A stretch of DNA of 46,576 bases from assembly GCA_001931905.2 (NCBI GenBank), contig MSJI02000545.1, positions 1 to 46,576 of the forward strand. The letters run 5' to 3'. The number at the start of each line of letters is the position of its first letter. Positions within the stretch are counted from its first letter, which is position 1. Shown here one piece after another: positions 29,095 through 39,687 of this stretch. The stretch comes from Cladosporium sp. IMV 00045. Lineage: Eukaryota; Ascomycota; Dothideomycetes; Cladosporiales; Cladosporiaceae. The position numbers and the translations under genes were made by a program. The notes under the pieces were generated by a model. The model was not told where the DNA came from, searched no databases, and was given only the letters and a program-made list of their open reading frames with translations.

Positions 29095-32000
29095 CTATCG
29101 CGCGGTGATGTAGTCTTTGTTCTCGACCGTTACACTCTTCGTCTGTGAGGGAGGGGATCGTTAGTCTTGGGAGTCTTTTGGGTTTTTTGCTCTTCATGAG
29201 TGAGGGAACGGGACATACCATGTGATTGACTTTGTATACACCGACGAGCCTTGACGCCAGCTCGAACATATTGTTGCGCAGCGAGATGACGATGAATTGC
29301 GCATTCTTGGTGCGTTCTTTGATGTAAGCTGCGACGATGGAGACCTATGAGAAACAAGAGGGTTAGCGCCGGCATTCCATGGCAAGGTGAGTGTCATCGC
29401 AAACCTACGTTCTTGAAATCAAGCGCAGCGTCAATTTCGTCCATGACGTACAACGGCGTAGGCTTGTAGTGATGCAGAGCGAACACCAGCGCCAGCGAGC
29501 TGAGCGTCTTCTCGCCTCCGGACAAGTTGCTGATGTTCTTCCAGCTCTTCTTGGGCGGCATCACACTAAACAGGATGCCCTCTGCGAAAGGGTCGAGCGA
29601 GTCGACGAGTTCCAGCTCCGCGTTGCCGCCCATCGTGATCATCTGGTACATCTCCTTCAGGCGCATCGAGATCAAGGAGAAGCCCTCCATGAAGCCCTCG
29701 AGGCGCAGACGGCGCAGGTCGTCGGTGCGCTTCTTGGCCGAGTCCCGTGCGGCGAGCGCTGTGTTGAGGTCCTCGAGGCGGGCTGTGTGCTCTTCGACAC
29801 GGCGGCGGTATTCAGCCAGCACGGCGAGCTCGACGTGTGAGCTCGTTCGCTCCTCGAGACCGGCGATGGCGGCTTTGAGGGACTCTTTGTCCAGATCTTC
29901 GAGTTCGTCGCGAGACAGCTGAGGCATGTCTTCTGGCTCGTGCTCTTCACCCTCTTCGCTGACGTTCTGGAGCGACAGCTTGGAGTGCTTCTCTTCCCAG
30001 TACTTAAGTCGCTTCTGGTTGTCGACAAGGATCTTCTGGTATTCTTCAAGCTTGTTGCGCATCTCGACTTCAGCGCCTCGGGTTTCGTTGAGCTCGGCAA
30101 TCTGTTCGTCGAGTTGAGCCTTGAGCGCTTCGAGCTCCTCCTTCTTATCCTCGAGCGTTTGCTGGGCCTCTTCCGCTTGCCGGCGGAAATCAGACGTATC
30201 TCTGCTTTGGGTGTTGATTTCGTTCTGGACTTTCTCAAGCTCGGCAGCGTTCTTCTCGAGCTCAGCGCTGGCATCGGCATAGGCCTTCTCGTGCTTCTTG
30301 CCCTGCTTCTCAGCCTTCGACTTCGCAACCTCGGCGGAACTGAGACCTTCGTTGCGAGTGTCAATCTCCTCTTTGAGACCGTCGACCTTGGTCTTCTGGC
30401 TACGGAGTTTGATGCCACCGACTTCCATGATCTTGTTCTGAAGCTCCTGGACTTCTTCTTCGATCCCGGCAGATTGAGACTGAAGCTGCTCGATCTCTTT
30501 TTGCATGACAACAGTGCTCTTCTCCAGAGATGTGATCTGCTGCTTGTCCGATTTAGATGGCTGTTGCTCCGCAGCAATCTCCTGGATGCGCTTCTTGGAG
30601 TCGGCAATGTTGTGTTCGATGCTGTCCAACTCAAGGCTGAGCTTCTGTGCCTGGGTTTCAAGACGTGGGACTTGATTTTGCAAGTCGTGAAGTTGGCCTT
30701 CGAGCTCTCGGTAAGTTTCTTGCAACTCTCCGTATTCTTTCTCCATTGAATCGCGGTCAACTTCCAGCTTGGCGACTTGATCCTTTGTGACATCGGCAGC
30801 CAGTTTGGAAGACATGCCACCCTTCGCTACTCGGGTACCACCACCGCTCATGGTACCTGACTTGTCGATCAGCTGACCATCAAGAGTGACAACACGCCAT
30901 CTTTTGGCGCCATAAGCGATGCGGTTGGCCTGTTCTAGGTCCTTCGCGACCAGAGTGTTCTGAAGAACGCTGTAGAATGCAGGCAGGAAGCGCTCGTGCT
31001 TGCTCTTCACCAGATCGAAGAGACGAGGCACGTTCTCCGGAGTCTGGATTGCCGACAAGTCACGTTGCGGCAAGCGGTCCAGCAGAATGAAGTTTGCTCG
31101 GCCAAGGTTGTTCTTTCGGAGGTACTCGATGCACTGCTGACCGACCTCGACAGTGTCGACCACAAGGTTGTCGAGGGAAGGGCAGGCGGTTGAAATCGCG
31201 ACGTCAAATCTCTGGTCGATCGCACCAAGGTTTCCCAGCCTTCCGTGGAAGCCATCGATACGTCCTGATTCCTTCAACCTGGTCAAGCCGGCCAGCACAT
31301 TGCCCTGGCTTTGCGTCGCTGACAAGCTTGCTCGGGCTTCGTCAGCCTTTTGGCGAGCGCCAGACAGTTTTGACTTGATTGCGGGCTCTTGGGCAGAGAT
31401 CTGGTCGACTTGCTTCTGCAATCGCTGAAGCTCCTTGTCGGCGCTCTTGCGCTGCTGCTTGCATTCTTCAAGCTCGGCGGCCTTGGTCTCTCGCTGTTCT
31501 TGCAGGCTGGCTATTTTGGCTTCTGTCTCAGCAATAGCAGTGGCACCTGCGCTTTCCTTCTCGTGAAGTATGTCGAGCTGACTCTGAGCCACAGCCATGG
31601 AAGATTGCTTCTCGTTGATCTTTGCGCTCCAGGGCTCCAGCTGCTTCTGCTTGGCGGCAATCTCGTCACTCAAACCCTGTGTTTTCCCCTTCAGGCTTTC
31701 GCGAATCCTTGTGAGCTCTTCATCCTCGGCCTGCATCTCCTGCTCGAGCTCTTCAATCTCGGCGCTGATACGGGCGACATCATCTTCGGCATTCTTTGCT
31801 TGTGTTGCAGAATCCTGAATACCAAGCCTGGAGCTCTCAAAGGTCTTTTCCAGCTTCTTGGCCTTGTTCGTCAGGAACTTCTTCTTCTCCTCAATCTTGA
31901 CCGTCTCTTTGTCGAGCTGAGACATCTCCTTGAGGATACCCTGCGTGTTCTTCTCAAGCTTTTCGTACTCGCGGGAACCAGCTTTGTACTGCTTTTCCAT

Positions 32001-33614
32001 GTTCTTGATCTCCTCTTCGCCGCCCTGATGTCTTTGTAGCTCGTCATTGAGTTGCTCTTGGATTTGTCCGATCGCTTCCTCGGTGACCTGCAGATTATCA
32101 CCACACTCCGCCACGTAGATTTGGTAGAGGGCAGATTGCTTCGAGGCAAGCTCGTTCTCATCTTTGATGTATGCAATAGCCTTATCCTTCTTCTCCTCAA
32201 GGCTGTTCCTCTCTTTCTCAACGTGCTGGACACGAGTACTTTTCTCGAGACACACTTCGTTCAGTTGCTCGGTCTCCGCGGCGGCTTCGTCGATAGGCGT
32301 CTTGTATTTGGAAGTACCAATGATATCCTCGAGATACTCCAGCAAGCCGTCGTCGTGCTCGTTCGCCGCCTTGGGTTTCATCTGGGCAATCGATTCGACC
32401 TCACCCTGCAAGATAAGGAAACGCTTGTGGTCGAGGTCCACACCCTTGCCCTTGAGTAGTGTCGTGACCGTGGTGAAATCCGAGGTCCGGCCATTGATGT
32501 AGTATTTGCTCGTGTTGTTCTTGAATACTCGTCTCGCAATCACAAGCTGTGAATCGGGGACAACTGTAGAACCGCCTTCGGGCTGATCCATGACTTCTTG
32601 AAAGTGAACCTCAACTTCGCAGTACTCGAGGTTCGGAAACTGCGCGCTGTTGTGAATCAGAGCAGATATCTTTCCCTGTCGCATCTTGCTCGCACGGAAA
32701 CCAAACACAAAAAGCAGAGAATCAATCACGTTTGACTTTCCGGAGCCGTTTGGTCCAACAACGGATGAAAACGACGAGTGGAATGGCCCTACCACCTGCT
32801 TTCCGGCGTATGACTTGAAGTTCGTGAGCGTGAGATAGGTGATTGTCATGCGCGACTTGGGCACTTCAGGCTCTTGTGATTGCGGGACGCCCAAGGCTCT
32901 CGTTCGCACTACAATGTCCATCGGTTTCTCAAGATGCGTGATCTGGGGATCCACCTTTTTCACTTCTGGTCTGGGAGTCGCTGCTGTTATAGTGGCCTCA
33001 GTCGCCTCAGTCGCCTCAGTCGCCTCAGTTGCGCCCTCGAGTGTCGATGCATTCTCATCTGCTGCTGGAATGTGTCGTGAAGCTGGGCGCGGCGTTTGCT
33101 CATTGATTGCGGTCTCAGTGATATCGTTCAAAGGTGTACCATGGCGCGACGCGGCTTCCGGCGATTCTGAGGGCTTAGGTGTTGGAAGAGGAGGTGGCAG
33201 TTCCGGCGTATCTGGTGCGATTGACACCCCGGAGACTCTGCTCTTACGCGCGGCTCTGGCATCTTTCACAGATCGTCGTTTTGGTGGCGCTTTCTTGCTG
33301 GGCGACACTGGCTCGGCCGCTACGCTCTCAGGTGGACTGAAGACTTGCGAAGGTTCCACGGACTCGCTGAGTCTTGTCGTCCGTCGGCTGGTGCTGGTTC
33401 TGGGAGTCGCAGCTACACTAGCTGTAGTCCTTCGGCGTGGTGAAGCGCGGCTGCTCTTTGGTGCGGGTGTGTATTCTTCTTCCTCATCTTCTTCATCTTG
33501 CTCCCGACTCATGCCACTGTTTTCGATATCCGAGGAGCCATCCTCATCATCCAAGACCACCTTTCTTCTGGAGGCAGCACGTCGCGAAGGTCGTTCTGGC
33601 GATGCAGCAGACAT
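29095..33614 (-). CDS. SMC4: Condensin ATPase subunit SMC4 (3 exons)
   Basis: Condensin core ATPase (S. pombe Cut3) that pairs with SMC2 to compact mitotic chromosomes. It is 1459 residues, from exons 29409-33614, 29219-29344 and 29095-29142. Introns are 29345-29408 (GTAGGT..CATAG, 64 nt) and 29143-29218 (GTATGT..CACAG, 76 nt). Residues 1-250 are a long, acidic/basic, Ser/Thr-Pro-rich extension with possible CDK sites. The head begins with LTNFKSYAGKQVVGPFHSSF and Walker A GPNGSGKS (287-294). Coiled coils flank the hinge (about 780-900, with GFHGRLGNLGAIDQRFDVAI). The signature LSGGEK is at 1364-1369 and Walker B YVMDEIDAALD at 1389-1399. The last two exons complete the head (SLRNNMFELASRLVGVYKVN) and end TVENKDYITAR. 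SMC4 is favoured over SMC1/2/3 because of the long N-terminus and its FGFRASKMRQGK segment. The N-terminus includes an in-frame Ala-Thr-Glu microsatellite. Confidence 0.94.
32993..33032. repeat. 9-bp in-frame microsatellite in SMC4
   Basis: About four to five copies of a GCCTCAGTC-type 9-mer encode repeated E-A-T at SMC4 residues about 195-208, in the disordered N-terminal extension. Copy number changes would keep the frame. Confidence 0.8.
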
Positions 33615-34753
33615 CGCGACAATGAAGGCGCGATTATGCTGTTTGGGTTAGTATGATATCTTGTTGTTGTCGGCTACGTCTAGCAGTCCCAAAACACTAG
33701 ACTCGTTTGTTTACTTCTGAGCCGCATTAGCAAGCCCGACACGCCCGATTAGGCAAGCTGGCTGGCTGTGGGGGGAAGGCGCGATTTAATGCCTCAGGCT
33801 AAATCATCCCATCCTCAGGCCACAACTTTTCACACCTCGCCTCTCCGAACTCCGAGCATTATTTGCCATTTGAAATTGATTATTATGACGACAAGCCTTA
33901 CCGCGATGGCCTGCCGCGATCCCGCCGCGGAGGTCGGGCACAAGGCTGGAGCTTAATGGTACTTCATCTGTCGATTGTCAACGGCGCTTTTCCCAACCTC
34001 TGCTCCGATCTTGGATAGCGCAGGACATCCCATGCTGGTATACACCACTTCAGCCTTCCGCGATCGAAGCGATCATCAACACATCAGCCCTGACCGCCCT
34101 GTGTCGTCTGTCTGGAGCGGTCGGCGCCGCAGGGCATCGGTATACAGCACCGCATGGGTGATGGCTGACTGACTTCACACCATAAAAATTCGCTAAGCTG
34201 CTGACATGATTCGGTGTCATCGGTAGTCCGCGGAACCAGTTGCATAAGAAAATTTGTACCAAAGCGCTCAAGCCAACGAGCACCCAACCGTGCCAACCTT
34301 TTCGCGCGAGTCGCGATCGTATGTCTAATTCACTTTGACTAGATTTCCCAGTAAGGCAGGGCGGTCACCGTCGCTCGGCTTGTCGGTCCTGCAGTCTTAG
34401 GTGTGAGTGGGTATGTGCAACGGATTTATCGGAATGATCATGGCGTCGATTCTGGCATCGATGATTGATGTCCTAGATCTCTTTTACATTGTGTCGCGAC
34501 TCGATTCCCTTTTTCGCGTGTTCTCCTCGCCTGTCAGTTTCCTTGTTCTTGCATTTGCCACTCCCACGCGCACAGTCTACCGATATCAACAGGATCGAAC
34601 GACCGGAACGTTTCAAGCGCATTTTGCATACTCATTACTCGGACGCATTGCGTATCACGGCACCTGAGAAGATACCACATAAGTGGCAGCGACAACCTTC
34701 AATCGAAGCCATCCTCCCAAAAGACTCCTGATCCCACGTCAAACCCATCAAAA
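33615..34753. other. Divergent intergenic SMC4 / SPT-subunit-like gene
   Basis: About 1.14 kb holding promoters for both neighbours. A plus-strand frame at about 34407-34667 is rich in hydrophobic residues but does not resemble a known protein and has no splice support. No repeat or RNA gene was found. Confidence 0.4.
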
Positions 34754-35152
34754 ATGTCAACATACAGGCCCGCCTCCATTCCCCGACGGCCCAAATTGCC
34801 CACCCTCGCCAGCTCACTACGCTACCAAGCGCAACTAGCCTACTACCGCTACGAAATCAACACCGGGCTCTACGTCATGTCACCCGGAGAAAAACTGGCA
34901 CTCAACCTCATCAACCTATTCGTCGCGACGCTCATGCTCAGCGCTCTGTACTACTGCACGCCTGCTGTTTTGACCGCGCCCATACGCCGTTTGGCGTTGC
35001 AAGTCGGCGGCAACTGGGGCGGCGGGAGTGTGCAGAAGGTGCAGACTTATGAGGCGATTTTGAACGCGTGCGCTGCCGGGGAGGCGGTCGCGAGTCTGTC
35101 GCATGGTGGACAGGCTGTGAATGGGAGCGTGGCGTTTCCGTCTGGGTTTTGA
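34754..35152 (+). CDS. Serine palmitoyltransferase small-subunit-like protein
   Basis: 132-residue single-exon protein with one or two membrane segments. The segment at about residues 29-65, YYRYEINTGLYVMSPGEKLA then LNLINLFVATLMLSALYY, matches the layout of the small activating subunits of serine palmitoyltransferase (SPTSSA/B; Pfam SPT_ssu-like). These have Y-Y-x-Y, x-T-x-L-Y-M/V, x-P-x-E-K/R and then a transmembrane helix. Such subunits bind the LCB1/LCB2 catalytic dimer in the ER and stimulate the first step of sphingolipid synthesis. The C-terminal ~60 residues (from LTAPIRRLALQVGG) have no counterpart in the short animal proteins and are Gly/Ala-rich. The name rests on motif resemblance only; an unrelated small membrane protein is the alternative. 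Confidence 0.6.
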   Translation: MSTYRPASIPRRPKLPTLASSLRYQAQLAYYRYEINTGLYVMSPGEKLALNLINLFVATLMLSALYYCTPAVLTAPIRRLALQVGGNWGGGSVQKVQTYEAILNACAAGEAVASLSHGGQAVNGSVAFPSGF

Positions 35153-35577
35153 GGTGAGGGCGTAGGCCTGTGACGGCGAGGCTGGTAGCTGGAATGCTGC
35201 GCTTTGCATTTCTATCGGAGAGCGTACTGCTACGCATTCGGATGGATGTCGCCATGTTGCATGGGGATGCTTAATGAGGAACACACATGAAGAGGAGGGA
35301 GCGGATCCAGCGTTTGTGCTGTCAGCATCAACTTGACGGTTCAGCGATGAGGGAATTCACGATTTAATGTTTTACATATACCACTTTAGCGCGGATATTG
35401 GGTTGGTTGTCTTGGTCGCAGCAGCGACGAGGGCATGATGAGCATGAGGAGAGCTCTAGTTCGAGATTGGGATAATTTTGGCAAACGCAAATAGCAGGGA
35501 TTATAATTTCATATTTAGGTATCATGACCAGTACGATTTCCTCTATCTAGATTCTGACAAAATGCCGAGTAATGCAT
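35153..35577. other. Convergent 3' intergenic region
   Basis: About 425 bp between the 3' ends of the SPT-like and NSUN-like genes. It becomes AT-rich towards 35470-35570, compatible with polyadenylation sites on both strands. No gene is seen. Confidence 0.4.
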
Positions 35578-36558
35578 CTATGCAGCCTTCTTCGTCAACA
35601 GGCTGAAGTAAAGCGGCCCCGACTTGCCATTCCCAGCATGATCAGGTCGCACCATCCAACCTTTCTCAGTGTTGTCTGCCCATTCAGCTTGCAAGCCTGA
35701 CTGAACAGCAGCCTCTAAGACTTCCACTTCAACGCTCCAGATGATTTCACCCTTCTCCTTCTCCTTCTGTACCTGCGCAATCGCTGCCTCGACGACAACA
35801 TCGTTCTCCTCCCGCGAAACCGAGGCGATGGAATACAGAACCCGCCCGCCATAGCGCACAGCACGGAGCGCCGTCAGCAGCAATTGCACTTGCGCAGGGT
35901 GTTGCTTCTCATATCGTGACACGTCCACAAACACCTTGTCGTAACCGCCAGGGACGACGGGCAGGTCTTTGACACCTTTGGTACCGTCGATGCGAAGCAC
36001 CTTTTGCTGATTTGAAGTGGCCAGGCTGGCGGGAAGGTACTGTGCGAGGTTTGCTGAGAGGCGGCCATTCAGGCTTTGATCGATCTCGTTGGAGTGTAGA
36101 ATGGCCTTCTTCGCCCCCGGCATTGGTGGCGCAGACGAAGAGGGCTGTAAGTACGGCCAGAGGGATTGAGCGAGAATGACAGAATTGTTGCCTTCAGCGG
36201 CACACAAGTCAAGAACGCTGTCGCCTGGGAGTACCTGGAGGATGTGGATCGCCAGGATGGAGGCAAGATCCGAGATCGAATGGGTTAAGAGACCGTTGGA
36301 AGCGTTCTGTGGTGGCGGGAAAGAGGCGTCCTTCTGTTTGCAGTCATGCTTGCGGGTGAAGCATGCCAGATTGTCCGCTTGGATGTCTCCAGGCGCAGAC
36401 GGGAAGTGTAGTCTTGTAAGCGATTCTGGTGGGCCTACCGCTCGGTGGAAATCGTCAAGTGGCGCATAACGATTGTAGAGGATCGCATGTCGGGATTGCC
36501 CTTGTAAAGCTACATTATGCTGGCTCCCGGGAGCAGACTGGCTCTGAGAGGCATCCAT
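35578..36558 (-). CDS. NSUN-family RNA methyltransferase-like protein without catalytic cysteines
   Basis: 326 residues with a Rossmann methyltransferase fold of the Nol1/Nop2/Sun (m5C RNA methyltransferase) type, nearest NSUN3/4-like proteins in layout. Motif I is VLDLCAAEGNNSVILAQSL (115-133), where active enzymes have LDxCAAPGGK. Motif IV is DKVFVDVSRYEKQ (about 207-219), where enzymes have D-V/A-P-C. Motif VI is GGRVLYSIASVSREENDVVV (237-256), where enzymes have YSTCS-x-x-x-x-EN. Both catalytic cysteines are therefore replaced, and the loop after motif IV is shortened, so methyl transfer by the NSUN mechanism is unlikely. The general fold and the REENDVVV motif are kept, arguing for selection on a non-enzymatic role. 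I start at the ATG at 36558. A longer frame from 36684 would add a signal-peptide-like N-terminus, but that sequence is better explained as a 5' leader intron (36632-36709). Confidence 0.7.
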   Translation of the reverse strand: MDASQSQSAPGSQHNVALQGQSRHAILYNRYAPLDDFHRAVGPPESLTRLHFPSAPGDIQADNLACFTRKHDCKQKDASFPPPQNASNGLLTHSISDLASILAIHILQVLPGDSVLDLCAAEGNNSVILAQSLWPYLQPSSSAPPMPGAKKAILHSNEIDQSLNGRLSANLAQYLPASLATSNQQKVLRIDGTKGVKDLPVVPGGYDKVFVDVSRYEKQHPAQVQLLLTALRAVRYGGRVLYSIASVSREENDVVVEAAIAQVQKEKEKGEIIWSVEVEVLEAAVQSGLQAEWADNTEKGWMVRPDHAGNGKSGPLYFSLLTKKAA

Positions 36559-36631
36559 AGGACACGAGTGATGGTATTTGGAGTTGGTTTTGTTTTCAGA
36601 GATGAATATCTGGTCAAGTCGAAAGGCGTCG

Positions 36632-36709
36632 CTGCCAGAACAAACAATAAGGAGAAGGAGAAATAGGGCAGATTTCAGGAGCATCGAGTTTAGGCAACGA
36701 GATACTTAC
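36632..36709 (-). other. Probable 5' leader intron of the NSUN-like gene
   Basis: On the minus strand this 78-nt segment begins GTAAGTATC and contains TGCCTAAAC, a good branch-site context. A long pyrimidine tract follows (TTTCTCCTTCTCCTTATTG), ending GGCAG. Splicing it out leaves no upstream in-frame ATG, because a TGA lies upstream, so translation would begin at 36558. Translated unspliced, the same tract reads as a hydrophobic leader (MLLKSALFLLLLIVCSG). Confidence 0.65.
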
Positions 36710-37190
36710 TGTCTTCTCAAAGGTGTATACTTCAAGACAGACCTCTCATCAGCTCAAGTCAGATCTGCGTCGGTGGGCAGGTGCAATTCAACCTTTCCTC
36801 GTGATGAGAAGCCGTGATGATGGTACCGCTCGCCTCAGACTCCTTGTCTCCTTCTTGTATAGAGGTCAGTCGGTCTTCAGGGCCAGCGGGACGAACGGCG
36901 GGAGGGTCCGTCCCCCGAGCGCCAAGACATGACTCGCGCGCCAGCTCTCGATTTTTCCAGCTTCTTTGCAGCTTGAGGGTCGCTTGAACTGAAGAGGTCG
37001 CATTGCGCAGCGCTGCAAATACACTCCCGCCGCACTCTCGCCGCACCGCAGCATATCGAAGCTGCAACAATCGACTATTCCGATCGCGCGAATCGGCCTT
37101 CTCGAATTCCAATCAGCTCGGCGGTGCTTTTCCGACTGAGCAGTCAAAACTCGATCTCTAGCTAGACAATCGCGAAAAAGTCTAGACATC
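36710..37190. promoter_or_regulatory. Divergent promoter NSUN-like / GAR1
   Basis: About 480 bp between the proposed 5' leader intron of the NSUN-like gene and the GAR1 start, serving two genes of RNA biology in opposite directions. No TATA box or clear repeated motif is visible. Confidence 0.4.
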
Positions 37191-37881
37191 ATGTCTTTCC
37201 GTGGCGGTGGACGCGGTGGCTTCAGGGGTGACCGCGGCGGCGGTGGTCGTGGCGGTGGACGCGGTGGTTTTCAGTCTTTCGGTCCTCCTGCGACTGTCAT
37301 GGGTATGCGACCTCGATAATTGCGCTCTGGTCCGCATAAAAGGCCTTCTGCCAGACAATGCCGCTAACACGTTCGCTCAAACAGAGATGGGTACCTTCAT
37401 GCACGCCACCGAGGGTGAGATGGTCTGCGAGTCCATCAACCCCAAGATCCCCTACTTCAACGCCCCGATATTCCTCGAGAACAAGTCCCAGATCGGCAAG
37501 GTCGACGAGATCCTCGGCCCGCTGAACCAGGTCTACTTCACCGTCAAGCCCGGCGACGGCATCCACGCCACCAGCTTCAAGGCTGGCGACAAGGTTTACA
37601 TTGGCGGCGACAAGCTCCTCCCGCTCGAGAAGTTCCTGCCCAAGCCCAAGCCCCCACCAGGTGCCGCCAAGGTCAAGAAGCCGAGAGGTGCTGGCGGTGC
37701 TCGCGGAGCGCCTAGAGGCCGTGGTGCGCCCCGTGGTCGCGGAGGATTCGGTGGACGCGGCGGTAGCTCGTTCGGTGGTGGACGCGGTGGTAGCTCGTTC
37801 GGTGGACGTGGTGGTTCCCGGGGTGGATTCACTCCTCGCGGAAGGGGTGCTCCTCGCGGACGCGGAAGGGGCGGTTACTAA
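37191..37881 (+). CDS. GAR1: H/ACA snoRNP protein Gar1 (2 exons)
   Basis: Nucleolar core protein of H/ACA small nucleolar RNPs, which guide pseudouridylation of rRNA together with Cbf5, Nop10 and Nhp2. It is 202 residues. Exon 1 (37191-37302) encodes an N-terminal RGG/GGR-rich tail ([18 protein letters not shown]) and ends in PPATVM. The 82-nt intron 37303-37384 (GTATGC..GCTAACAC..AACAG) joins it to exon 2 (37385-37881). The conserved Gar1 core spans residues about 38-130: [72 protein letters not shown]. The C-terminus is a second Arg/Gly domain. Two RGG tails flanking this core are diagnostic. A different frame stays open across the intron, giving a false single-exon ORF with the wrong N-terminus. 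Confidence 0.95.
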
Positions 37882-39687
37882 GCTGATCGCGTCTTTCACC
37901 ACCTGTAGGTGAATGAATATGATGCATTGGCAAACGGCGTTCGAGGCGAAATGCGGGAATGGCTGGCTGTACTGTGCTTTGACAAAATCAGGCGACGGAT
38001 TATGCGCCTTACTTCTTTGGTAGCAAAGCTACAGATGTTTCAATAGATCCAAGGGAAGAATTTACAAAAGACCAAAAAAGATTGCTGGTACAAAGATTGG
38101 GCCTGCCTCCTGTTTGACTTTCTGATTACACAAGTGCGAACTTCACGCCCTGAAGACATGCTTCTATTGTTCCTCGCTCGGACTTGGTATCTTTTTCGCA
38201 AAAAGACAGTCCTACTAGTTCGATTGGTTGCTGCCGAACGTCTGGTCGATGAGTGACTCTCAGTGTTGCTTCACTAGACGAGCAGTCGTTCTCCATCTTG
38301 AAAGAAGGTGGTCACCAAACGGATGTACGTCTCAACTAAATCAGTAGATTGAGTGTGTAAGATCGACAGTAGACCAAGCTATCCGTCCGTAGGTATCTCA
38401 CTGGTGGTAGGTTATATCAATAGGCAAGTACGGATGGTATTTGCATACGGATCGCGGAGAGAGTGTGATTTAGGAGATGGAGATATTGTTCCTGCGAATA
38501 GGTATCTCAATGGTTGTAGAGGAACTTGGTGTACTCAAGGAGAGGGTATGAGCACGAAGGGTACAGAGATGAGGATACGTAGGAGAGAGAGATCTCGATG
38601 GCACTACCTATGTCCTTGAACCGACACATGATCTGATCAATGGTTGCAATGTAGTACAAAATCGGTCGATGACACACGTGCAGAGAACCTTCCTGCTGAA
38701 GGATATGTCTACTGATTATCTACAATCAACGCTTCTTGCGTCCAGACCTGCAAGCACATGAATTCCATCTGCTCCGTCGACACTTCCCTGTGCATGCAGG
38801 CTTCTCCCACGATGTGATATATCCTCAAAGCACTACGCCAATGCCCTAGATGCTGAACGGTAGGCAAGTCTTAAGCCTCTCTCGCCCTTGCCGCCTATAA
38901 AAACATCCGACTACCTCCATTTCTCACCTAAGAGAGCCGCCCGATAGGGAGAAACTTGTCTCTTTGGGCGTGATTCGTCAGATATCCAACGCCCGCCCAA
39001 GGCCAGCGCATACTTTGCTAGACCGCTCTAAGCGGCTGGTCGACATGTCCCGTTAGGCCAGATCGGACGGATGCATCTCAAGGTGAGTGAACACACGCGA
39101 ATACTGCAGTGCATTCCGTTGCGGACCGAGCGCTACCCACAAAGCGGTGATCTTCCGTCTTGAGTGGTGATATGAGTGAGAGCGTTGAAGCATGATCAAG
39201 AACATGAGTAACGAGAAGCAGTAATAATACTTCGAACCAGCTGAGAAGAATACAGGCACTAGCACTTGTAAAAATGTATGTAGAGACACGTGACCCGGTA
39301 AGTGAGGTCAGCAAGTGGCGCTAAGAAAGGCGCGAACGCCTCTCCGCCAACCTTAAAGACGGTCCCGTGGAGTTGGCTTGCTGGCTTGCTGGGGAGCCTG
39401 CGGAGACTGCTGCAACAATCAGACGCTGTGGCCGGAGCCCCAGCACCAACCATTCCCTTCGCCCAACTCCCAGCAAACATCTTCACACATCTCAATCCCC
39501 AACACTCCCCGCCTTGTGCTGCCGGTGACTACATGTACTGCGCCGGCACATCCTCCATATCGCTACACCAAAACAATATACCACAACACAATCCCATTCT
39601 TGCCGCATGCAAGCACACGACCGCCGAGTCTGAGCAGTGAGCGGCGCTGCGATCTTGCATGCGAAACACGGACAAAACAGTACAACC
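37882..39687. other. 1.8-kb intergenic region
   Basis: Upstream of the F-box gene and downstream of GAR1. It includes two copies of a ~20-bp motif TAGGTATCTCAMTGGTKGTAG at about 38389 and 38499, and an isolated CTATAAAAA at about 38895 not followed by a convincing gene. Short frames (up to 128 codons near 39378-39764) overlap the F-box gene start and lack domain content. A missed small gene or noncoding RNA cannot be excluded. Confidence 0.4.

Noticed and set aside
36559..36684. Signal peptide on the NSUN-like protein
   Set aside because: The hydrophobic N-terminus is the translated pyrimidine tract of a segment with GTAAGT donor, branch site and CAG acceptor; an intron is the better reading.
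37201..37881. Single-exon 226-codon frame at GAR1
   Set aside because: It reads through the intron and has the wrong N-terminus; the spliced form restores both RGG tails and the conserved core.
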